Assembly (NCBI GenBank): GCA_032718475.1
Contig: JAUCBJ010000533.1
Coordinates: 62,001-126,000, forward strand
From: Nemertoderma westbladi
Taxonomy: Eukaryota > Xenacoelomorpha > Nemertodermatida > Nemertodermatidae
Length of the DNA: 64,000 bases
Direction of reading: 5' to 3'
Part shown: piece by piece, positions 48,523 through 58,129 of the stretch
How the letters are laid out: each line of letters starts with the position of its first letter
Numbering within the stretch: the first letter of the stretch is position 1
The notes under the pieces: model-generated
What the model was told of the DNA's origin: nothing
The model's database searches: none
Seen by the model: the letters and a program-made list of their open reading frames with translations, nothing else
Program-made: the position numbers and the translations under genes

Positions 48523-51158
48523 TTACTCAAGGTTAAAGGTAGGAATAGGACGAGTTCCCATATAATCACCTATAGGATTGTATGTAACATCGTAACCAAA
48601 GGCTTTTGGCCCAACGACTCTCAGAGCCTCCGGGGTAGTGAGCAACGGAGGTGCGGGCAAACATATGACGCTCACTCTGAGACCGTATCGCAACTCCTCG
48701 CAAGGAATCCCAGTTCCCAACTCCAGGTTTAACACCGCTATAAGATCCGGCACGCTCGCCAATATCTCATCTCCGCATTTCGCTATTAAATTTTCGTTTT
48801 GGAATTCAACGACAATGGATTTATCAGCAAATGCCCTCGTCCCTTGCACTGTTATGCTACCGAAATTAAATCCACCTTGAATCCTGCGAAAAGAATCCAC
48901 GATCTTTCCTGATATCAACAACTTGCCATTTTCCATTTCAATAATTCTCCCAACGGGAGACTTATTTTCGCGTTTGGCTGTCAGCACTGCGTGACCTAAA
49001 TGTCGTATTCTACTCAGACTGTTAGCCACAAAGTAACGCCCAACGCCTTCTTTATCGCAAGACACCATGGATAAACCACCAGATATACCCATCTCGGTGA
49101 CTATAAACCTAAAGCGGTCTTCTGTCGCCTTGGCTGAGGGTGATTTTACAATAACAGCGCAACGACCTTTATTATCGGTGAGCACCGCAGGTGCGGACGA
49201 TTCACCGTAAACAAACGGACCGAACATCTGCAGTTCGGGGAAGGCGCGACCCATCCCATCCGCGTCCACTACCGGTATCCCTAACGCCGCTCCTATGGCA
49301 ACCGGTTCTAGACTATTCAAGCCCCCGACCTCCGCACAAATAACACTCGTATTACTCCAATTAACTCCAGCATCCACCGGAGACCAATCCTCTATGTAGA
49401 CAACTCCTTTATCATCCACTTTACATAAATTACCGTTATTCTTTATAAAAACATCAATATCGGTAAATTTATCTACTATTTCAGAATAGACTCTCCTTAA
49501 ATACGTCACAGCTTGAACGGTCTCTTTACCTGTGCAAAGTTTCTCTATCAATATTGTCGGGGCACCCATAAAGGCAATATTAACAACTTTGCCATCACGT
49601 GGTATACTACTTGGGTCTATAATCTTTGTGGTTCTGCCATCTTTCAACATCTTGATTAACCTCAACCGACCTGCTCTGGGAGAGCCACCACCCCCGCATC
49701 CAAGGATAGTGGCTCCAACACTCATACACTCGACATCGTACAGACTCACTATCCACTCACCATCTTTATTGACAACTGCTTCTGTGTGTTGCTCAACAAT
49801 CTCAGAGCCTTCCACGTTTTTCAATATCTCAACAGACTTCGGATTGAAACTTCCTGAAAGACGTTCGATAGCAGATAGATCACGAGAACACACACCAGCT
49901 ATATCGTCTCTACCAACATCATCCACTTGCAGAAGGAGATCCGAAACTATTTTAATTTTAAGTCGCACCGTATTCACTGTTCCTTGAACATAGCTCAACT
50001 GAATCTCAGAGATTTCTGTGATTTCGTTGTTATCCATGTCGCCTCCGGCTCGCCCCAACATAACCTTAGCTTCCTCCTTTGCATCGCTCAACGCTCTTTC
50101 CCTATTGTCCATGATGACGATTCTATCGAAGGTCGCGCTAATCTGACTAAGGGCAGCCCCAACGGCATTGGCGACGTCATAGAAAGGTGGTCGAATAACT
50201 TGACTCGCGCATTTTAATTCTAACGATTTAATGAGGCAACTTCCACCGCCTACGAGCAGAACCTTGACAGGTTCTTTGCTGGTTTTCATCTGATCTACAG
50301 CATCCTCAACAATTTCTAGAATTTTATTATGTACCTTGTCGATAACCGCTTTATCCAAAAGTTCTTTATCGAGTAGATCCTTATTTCCGATATCTAGTAG
50401 ATCTTCAGCGACGGCCACGTCAGTAGTGGTGAAGACGTCTCCCCCGAACACCAGGGAATCCGCCTCCAGACGATGTCCAACACTCCGTGGACCAACCGTG
50501 ACGATCCCATCAACGTCGACCCCAACCACGGAACCCCCACCCAAACCAACGCTGCTGGTATCCGGTAGGGAGAAATTCGTACGGATCCCCCCCATATAAA
50601 CGACAGAACCAGCTTGACGGGGGAATCCACCAACCAGAGCCCCAACATCGGTGGTGGTGCCTCCGATGTCAACCACTATGCCATCCTTGATGCCGCTGAG
50701 AAAATACCCGCCTCTAAGTGAGTTAGTTGGACCACAGGATACAGAGCGCACTGGATAAGTAAGCGCATCTTCCGGAGTTAGAAGGGTTCCATCATTCTGA
50801 GTAAAAAATACGTTACAATCAAGCCCGAGATTTTCAATACCTACCTCAAACGATCGAAGCATGTTCTTACTTATTGGTTTAAGAGTTTCATTGAGTAATG
50901 ATGCGTTTTCTCTCTCCAGTATCCCGGTGCTGCTAACTTGATGTGATAAAGTAACACTAATGTCAGGAAACTTCGACTTCAAATATTCACCAACCGCGAT
51001 CTCTTGACTGTTGTCCACCGAACTGAAGACACCGCTAATGACGCAGTTAGCTACTCCCTTGAGTTTCATGTCTCGTATCGCATCTTCAATCTGATTGAAG
51101 TTGATTTGAGATATAGGAGTCCCATTGTATTCACAACCTCCATCTACCATATACTCAC
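48523..51158 (-). CDS. Hydantoinase-A/oxoprolinase-like domain fused to DUF917, long last exon (N-terminus missing)
   Basis: Open for 875 codons from an ATG at 51150, with an in-frame lead of codons back to an acceptor (TTTCTTCTAG/GT) at 51158. Residues about 1-335 are the hydantoinase/oxoprolinase ATPase-type fold: GCEYNGTPIS, SVSCGPTNSLRGG, VVDIGGTTTDVGA (160-171) and LLVGGGSCLIKSLE. Residues about 465-865 are DUF917, with ILGCGGGGSPRAGRL at 482-496. The first 110-150 residues of the usual protein, with the N-terminal phosphate-binding GGT loop, are absent. So ATG 51150 is probably internal and one or more 5' exons lie to the right. The family couples ATP to opening of hydantoin or oxoproline rings; the true substrate here is unknown. 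The fusion is known from fungi and bacteria. The 2.6-kb intronless body raises possible horizontal transfer or retroposition, which is not shown. Confidence 0.88.
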
Positions 51159-51214
51159 CTAGAAGAAATTAAACGAACAAATATTTATTGAATTTTACAT
51201 ACTGCACTGCAGAA

Positions 51215-51450
51215 TCACTTATAAACGACGACATATAATAAAATAAAATATAAACAAAATACGTGAAACCCGTTCTCTCTTGGCTGTTACTGTAAGCCAG
51301 AAAAGGCGCCACGTTAACTTCCAAGGGTGATCTCCATAACTATTCGACCTTATTTTTACTCCACCGGGCTCCCACCTCTGGGTGGGTGAAAGCGCAAACG
51401 TGAAAAGTGTCTTTTTTAGGGACACATCTCTGTGCGAAATTTTCATTGGT
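51215..51450 (-). repeat. Possible SINE-like segment in the intron upstream of the hydantoinase exon
   Basis: A minus-strand block with GCGCTTTCACCCACCC, GGAGCCCGGTGG and TGGAGATCACCC has the look of a dispersed SINE. Its 75-codon frame does not continue the hydantoinase domain. No second copy is in this window, so this rests on appearance only. Confidence 0.3.
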
Positions 51451-51529
51451 TTTTAATGAACCTGCAATCAACTGAGTGTGCCTTGCCTATATTATATTGA
51501 TATATTCTATATTATAACTTACTAGGATC

Positions 51530-53012
51530 GGCATGCTGCATTGCAGCTGCATTTTTAAGAATGCTGTGCCGGCTTATCGACAAAATTGCACCGCCACAAC
51601 TCCCTATCACCCATAACATTTGCTAGATCATCCACATCTTCAAGGCCAGTGTCCTTTACGATGCGTCTCAAGAAAGTCATGGGCTGTCCACCATGTTTAT
51701 TCACTCCATGAGGCTGCCAAAGTACAAGATTATGCACTGGCTGGTCCTCACGGCGAAAGCAATGTCCTGCAAAGCGGAGGCGATTTTGTTCTAGTGTCAA
51801 GCTTGGGGGGACCAATGAGACACCTCCAATGTTATATAGTGTCTGGTTGGAGATGTGTGCATTGTACTTGACACGATGAACCCGGCGTAGCATTCTTGTG
51901 AATGTGCCATCCAGAGATTTGGAGTTCTCAGCAGTTACAGCCCAGCATGGACTCCCGTAGAGGAGTACTGGAACTACTGCTGCTCTAAATAATCGGACCT
52001 TAAGTTTCGGATTAATTCTCGTTCACTTCCAAAACCTGGAAAGCCTATTCAAGGCTGCCCATGCCTTTCCCTTACGTATTCGAAGGTCCTCACCTGACTT
52101 CCGGATCCATGATCCCAGGTAACAGAAGTCATCCACATGCTCAAGCATACCATCTTTTGAGCTTATGCTCATCCGATCAGAGACTTGCTGAGGACTTTGA
52201 AAGTTAACTGTCAAAATTTTGGTCTTTCTGGAGTTAATAAAAAGACCAACACTAGAAGCAGCTTGTTCTAATGAGCTGAGGAGCCGTTGGGCTCCCTCTA
52301 GTGATTCTGAGAGTACTCCTAAGTCATCAGCAAAGTCTAGATCAGTTAGGTACTTGGCAGGATTTCCTCGACTTCTGGAGCCAGTAGGTGGAGTTATCAT
52401 CACCCCATCATCATTATGATGATCTAAGGACATGCGTAGAACATAGTCAACAACAATTATGAACAAGAATGGTGCAAGTGTGCCTCCCTGGAAGACGCCC
52501 CATAACACTTCAAATGGTTCTGTGTCACCGTCAACAGTAGACACAAATGTTGTCGAACCATCTGATTGCTGCAATAATTCAGGAATCCCATATAATGAAA
52601 GTATGCTGAACATACGTGAGCGAGAGACTGAATCAAAGGCCTTGAAGAAGTCAACAAAGATAACAGCCATAGATGCCTGTCTTTCTTTTTTCATAACTCT
52701 TCAATTATCCTTCTAAGTGCCAAAATGGGCTCCATGGTCCCACGACCTTTACGGAACCCATTCTGATTTCCACGGAGCAGTCTCTCAATGGGATCCCTGA
52801 TGCGATTTAATAGAATTCTATTGTATAGCTTTGCAGCAATCGAGATCAATGAGATTCCCCGAAAAGAACCATAGAGTGTTAGGTTGCCCTTCTTGGGAAC
52901 TGGCACCAACTTATTTGTTTTAATTTCTTGTGGGACTCTTGTTGTGGGGCGAGCCACGAAGTGAGTGAGCCTTAGCATAGGGGTACCATTAATCAACCTG
53001 TCGTTCTGTCGC
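51530..53012 (-). pseudogene. RTE-like non-LTR retrotransposon RT, 5'-truncated and broken
   Basis: Minus strand. 52996-52691 encodes VPVPKKGNLTLYGSFRGISL and NGFRKGRGTMEPI. The frame then shifts by one base near 52692 and goes on with AVIFVDFFKAFDSVSRSRMF, FQGGTLAPFLFIIVVD, DLDFADDLGVLSE (catalytic FADD), NSRKTKILTV and FCYLGSWI. A TGA at 52023-52025 interrupts the same frame. It reads on through VRLFRAAVVPVLLYGS, RVHRVKYNAHISNQTLY and RLRFAGHCFRR to a TAA near 51555. So there is one frameshift and one stop, and the endonuclease is missing. The order and FADD box fit RTE-clade elements. It probably sits in an intron of the hydantoinase-like gene, on the same strand. Confidence 0.9.
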
Positions 53013-53827
53013 GTTTTTTTTTCAGTATTTTATTTTAAACGTTAATAACTCGGCCAATCCTTGATGAAATCTATCCAAACTTGGTACACATGTTGTTTGG
53101 CAAAAGTTTGAAAATTTTCCAAGTAGAATTTACGTGGGGCCTTCGTGCAGCATCAGTGTAACTGTTATTGCAGTTATAATAAATTTATTTATCCAAATTT
53201 AAAATGCGTTAAATTATTATTACTGTAGGATAAATCAGCTGGGTTTCTGACAAATTTTGCAATACATTGGGGCTGTCTGCATGTACCATGTGTACCGGTA
53301 CTGTCAGGCTGTACTCAATCCCTGAATCGAGAATCCTGCAATCAGTCAATACTGCAATACTGGTCAGCCGGTACCATACACTGCAGACATGCCATATCAT
53401 GTAATCTAATTAAACATGGCCCTGGCAACCCTTGCGGTGATTATAGTTTAGGCCTACTAGCCCAGTACCGGCACCGGTAATAATAATATAATAGTTTAGA
53501 TAGTTACCGCTAATCATTCAGTCATTGGCACGGTACACCGTGTTGCTGTACTGCCGTTGTAGTGCGCACCGTAGGTACCACCCTACTACCGGTACCGGCT
53601 GACCGGTGGCAACTAGCACTTCAGCACACTTGCACAGCACTGCAGCAACAGCACTACCGGCGATACACAGGTTGGAATTTATGTAGAGTTTGCTCAACAG
53701 TACAGATATAAAATAGTTACCGGTATCTAAATTATATATATTACTAAATATTGACAATTATTGAAATATATACCGTTATTCGTGTTATCAGTATTTGCAA
53801 CATCTGACATTGAAGAGGTGAGAGAAG
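53013..53827. other. Non-genic spacer
   Basis: It begins with a TTTTTTTTT run and an AATAACTCGGCC block that resembles dispersed repeats. It then becomes rich in ACCGGTACCGG words (53280-53620). I found no upstream hydantoinase exon here. Confidence 0.5.
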
Positions 53828-54171
53828 ATGAATACCGGCACTCAACAAAACCAACGCTTATCACAGGTCGGTATGGTTACCTCGAAACCGGCGCGACTGT
53901 CCACTCGAATAGAACTTCAAAACACAAACGCCAACAATAAACTGAAAGCGAATCGAACGTCTTCAGAAGAATCTGTCATTGGGACGAAGAAAAGGAAGCC
54001 GAAACCACGGGAATGGACCACAGCTAAGATTGAATGCTCCCATTGTCAGAGTTCCTGGACCGAAATTGAAACACCAATTGCCGATGGGCTTGATCTCTCA
54101 AACCAAAACTTCCTCTGCGGGGTTTGCGTGGCAGTAAAGATTGAAAGTCTGGAAGCTGGCATCCCTAGGTA
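53828..54171 (+). CDS. Possible first coding exon of a C2-C2 zinc-finger protein (partial)
   Basis: The ATG at 53828 opens about 114 codons: a Ser/Thr/Lys-rich N-terminus with a basic patch (KKRKPKPRE), then CSHCQSSWTEIETP followed by a CGVC pair. Together these form a C-x2-C...C-x2-C zinc-ribbon or PHD-like half. A donor-like CCTAG/GTATTA follows codon 114; beyond it the frame turns into AT-rich YYYYK sequence and stops at 54286. It could be a host gene exon or part of a LINE ORF1 with a zinc finger. If spliced, the next exon lies past the 54.8-57.3 kb satellite. I do not recognise the family. Confidence 0.4.
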
Positions 54172-54774
54172 TTATTATTATAAAGAGCGTCAGCCTGCGT
54201 TTAATAAATATATTTTAATACAAAACAGGTCGAACGCAAAGAGGCTTATAATGAAGACGAGTACTGCATTGATTATATTCCTATAAACCACCTGGCTTTG
54301 CATATTGAACGTGCGTTTGGAAATAAGTTCGTGCTACCCTTCCGTGGGTGGTAGATGTCGCGGTTATGTATTGGTGGGGGGGGGGGGGGGGGGGGGGGTG
54401 CAGATTAAAAGGGGTGAACACGTACTGTCCCCCTTTCTTTGATTAATTGGTGGTGTGGGTTAATCTCTCATAACCTGATTTTGTGATACAGTCGCGCGAA
54501 GGCCCCACGAACGTGTTCGGTACATGTCTACTATGATGGGATAGATGAGCTTTAAACTAGCCGGATTATTACTGGCACGTATATCTAAGACCTATGTATA
54601 TAAAGATCTCGGCGTGTACTTGTCCCTTATCCTTAACCAGCTTATAAATTTAATTTGGTCCCACCATAACGTAGTGGTTTGGTTTGCCCTGAATGCATAT
54701 CATACTTTGCGTAGTGTGCACATTATCTGGCAAAACGACCGAAGAAACCATTTTTAGTTGGGTAGTGTATAAAA
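54172..54774. other. Non-genic spacer with a poly-G tract
   Basis: A run of 23 G at 54376-54398 (preceded by GGTGGTGG-like sequence), then AT-rich DNA. The 70-codon frame at 54545-54757 has no recognisable features. Confidence 0.5.
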
Positions 54775-57255
54775 CAAAGACCGCAGACCAAATATTTTAC
54801 ACTTTACTATCAGCACACTATAAAACCTACAGTATGTTACACTTTACTTTCAGCACACTATAAAACCTATGTTACACTTCACTTTCAGCACACTAAAAAC
54901 CTATGATACACTTTACTTTCAGCACATTATAAAACTTATTTTACACACTTACTCTCAGCACATTATAAAATCTATTTTACACTTTACTTTCAGCACACTA
55001 TAAAACCTATGTTACACTTCACTTTCAGCACACTAAAAACCTATGATACACTTTACTTTCAGCACATTATAAAACTTATTTTACACACTTACTCTCAGCA
55101 CATTATAAAATCTATTTTACACTTCACTTTTAGCACACTATAAAACCTATTTTACACTTCACTTTCAGCACACTAAAAACCTATGAAACACTTTACTTTC
55201 AGCACATTATAAAACTTATTTTACAGACTTACTCTCAGCACACTATAAAACCTATTTTACACACTTACTCTCAGCACACTATAAAACCTATTTTACACTT
55301 CACTTTTAGCACACTATAAAACATATTTTACATTTCACTTTCAGCACACTAAAAACCTATGTTACACTTTACTTTCAGCACACTATAAAACTTATTTTAC
55401 ACACTTACTCTCAGCACATTATAAAATCTATTTTACACTTCACTTTTAGCACACTATAAAACCTATTTTACACTTCACTTTCAGCACACTAAAAACCTAT
55501 TTTACACACTTACTCGCAGCACATTATAAAATCTATTTTACACTTCACTTGTACCACCCTATAAAACCTATTTTACACTTCACTTTCAGCACACTAAAAA
55601 CCTATGATACACTTTACTATCAGCACATTATAAAACTTATTTTACACACTTACTCTCAGCACATTATAAAATCTATTTCCACTTCACTTTTAGCACACTA
55701 TAAAACCTATTTTACACTTCACTTTCAGCACACTAAAAACCTATGTTACACTTTACTTTCAGCACACTATAAAACCTATTCTACACACTTACTCTCAACA
55801 CACTATAAAACCTATTTTACACACTTACTCTCAGCACACTATAAAACCTATTTTACACTTCACTTTTAGCACACTATAAAACATATTTTACATTTCACTT
55901 TCAGCACACTAAAAACCTATGTTACACTTTACTTTCAGCACACTATAAAACTTATTTTACACACTTACTCTCAGCACATTATAAAATCTATTTTACACTT
56001 CACTTTTAGCACACTATAAAACCTATTTTACACTTCACTTTCAGCACACTAAAAACCTATTTTACACACTTACTCGCAACACATTATAAAATCTATTATA
56101 CACTTCACTTTTAGCACCCTATAAAACCTATTTTACACTTCACTTTCAGCACACTAAAAACCTATGTTACACTTTACTTTCAGCAAACTATAAACCTATT
56201 CTACACACTTACTCTCAACACACTATAAAATCTATTTTACACACTTACTCTCAGCACATTATAAAATCTATTTTACACTTTACTTTCAGCACACTATAAA
56301 ACCTATGTCACACTTCACTTTCAGCACACTATAAAACCTATTTTACCCTTCACCCTCAGCACATTATAAAATCTATTTTACACTTCACTTTCAGCACACT
56401 ATAAAACCTATTTTACATTTCACTTTCAGCACACTAAAAACCTATGTTACACTTTACTTTCAGCACACTATAAAACTTATTTCACACACTTACTCTCAGC
56501 ACATTATAAGATCTATTTTACACTTCACTTTCAGTACACTAAAAACCTATTGTACACTTTACTTTCAGCACACTATAAAACCTATTTTACACACTTACTC
56601 GCAGCACATTATAAAATCTATTTTACACTTCACTTTTAGCACACTATAAAACCTATTTTACACTTCACTTTCAGCACACTAAAAACCTATGTTACACTTT
56701 ACTTTCAGCACACTATAAATCTATTCTACACACTTACTCTCAACACACTATAAAACCTATTTTACACACTTACTCTCAGCATATTATAAAACCTATGTCA
56801 CACTTCACTTTCAGCACACTATAAAACCTATTTTACACTTCACTCTCAGCACATTATAAAATCTATTTTACACTTCACTTTCAGCACACTATAAAACCTA
56901 TTTTACACTTCACTTTCAGCACACTATAAAACCTATTTTACACTTCACTCTCAGCACAATATAAAATCTATTTTACACTTCACTTTCAGCACACTATAAA
57001 ACCTATTTTACACACTTACTCAGCACATTAAAAAACCTATTTTACACTTTACTTTCAGCACACTATAAAACCTATTCTACACTTCACTTTTAGCACACTA
57101 TAAAACCTATTTTACACACTTAATCTCAGCACATTAAAAAACCTATTTTATACTTTACTTTCAGCCCATTATAAACCTATTTCACACTTCACTTTCAGCA
57201 CACAATAAAACCTATTTCACACTTCACTTTCAGCACACAATAAAACCTATGTTAC
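54775..57255. repeat. 35-bp satellite array, about 70 units
   Basis: The unit is CACACTATAAAACCTATTTT then ACACTTCACTTTCAG, 34-37 bp. Variants such as CACATTATAAAATC, CACTAAAAACCTATG and ACACACTTACTCTCAG alternate in runs, giving higher-order blocks of about 150-400 bp (for example around 54960-55130 and 55690-56060). Nearly every unit has TATAAAA and a pyrimidine tract ending CAG. Open frames inside it are repeat readings. Confidence 0.95.
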
Positions 57256-57281
57256 ACGACGTTGACGACTCTCTTCCCTTA

Positions 57282-57474
57282 TCTCACCTAATTACCAAAT
57301 CTTCTTCTGCACATTCTTATAGCACTCGTCTGGCCTCCTCTGGTCTATTTCACATATAAATCGATGCAAGGCCCCCTTCTCTGGAACGCTTTATCTGAAT
57401 CTATCCGTAACAGTCCTAGTCTTGAAATGTTTAAACGTCGGTTAAAATATCATTTACTCCAGTGCAGTTATTAA
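57282..57474 (+). pseudogene. C-terminal scrap of a non-LTR retrotransposon RT (CR1/L2-like)
   Basis: In one frame 57310 onward encodes HSYSTRLASSGLF. After a frame change it continues QGPLLWNALSESIRNSPSLE, then MFKRRLKYHLLQCSY and a stop at 57472-57474. This is the common end of L2/CR1-type proteins (HSYNTR...lWNsLP...Fk..Lk). The rest is gone, and the piece abuts the 35-bp satellite. Confidence 0.75.
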
Positions 57475-57499
57475 TGCAACCAAGAATAAAATTATAACC

Positions 57500-57830
57500 C
57501 CAGGTTGCACCTCACCATCATTCTGTTTATTTTTCTCGCAGACACCTTTTGGCCACCATTTTTTTTTCCAGATAGGGGGGGGGGGGCATTCGACGCAATA
57601 AAAATTCATCCCTCTCCAGGGGAAATTCGACGCAAATAACAGCTGATTACCATTAAAAAAAACTGTAACCTTTTCTATTGTCTTCAGTTTATTGTTTTGG
57701 TTAAAATAACGTGCCACTGTAACTTGCTTCTTTCCCTAAATTGAGAATTTAACATTGAGGCGGGATATTAATTCGCCGAGATGGGATTTGCGTCCAGTTC
57801 CCCCCCCCCCCCCCCCCCCCCCCGCCGTCT
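57500..57830. repeat. Dispersed repeat family B, copy 2, with poly-G and poly-C
   Basis: It matches 23960-24215 in the same orientation (CGACGCAA, CAGGGGAAAT, CGCAAATAACAGCTGATT, GCCACTGTAACTTGC, GATGGGATTTG). It has a G run at about 57577-57588 and 24 C at 57800-57823. Confidence 0.75.
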
Positions 57831-57998
57831 CTTCTTTCCAATCACAGCCTCACATGACCACCCGCAAAACTTAAACTAACTTGTCCTACTTCCTCCACTG
57901 CCAGAGGGCGCGCCGAGCTACACTAGCTGCGCTATAGTCTCGACCGCCCCCTACCACCCAGCAGAGTGAAACTCTGCTTACAAGTTTATTATTATCTA

Positions 57999-58036
57999 CT
58001 AGAAAGCCAGTGGCCCTTCGGGCCACGGCTTTCTAG
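57999..58036. repeat. Strong hairpin with a UUCG tetraloop
   Basis: CTAGAAAGCC pairs with GGCTTTCTAG and GTGGCC pairs with GGCCAC, around C-TTCG-G with a single bulged A. It stands alone between the family-B repeat and the 147-bp satellite. It resembles the core of a short MITE. Confidence 0.6.
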
Positions 58037-58129
58037 TTCACAAGCCTATTCACCATTCCAAACATTAATTAATTAATTAACTTAACAAAACTTCATATGA
58101 TTGAGAGTGTTCTCTCAAACAAAAGGACT

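Noticed and set aside
51219-51446. Upstream exon of the hydantoinase gene
   Set aside because: The 75-codon frame has no GGT phosphate loop or other family motif and looks like a SINE-type repeat.
55549-55869. 106-codon ORF in the 35-bp satellite
   Set aside because: Pure repeat reading.
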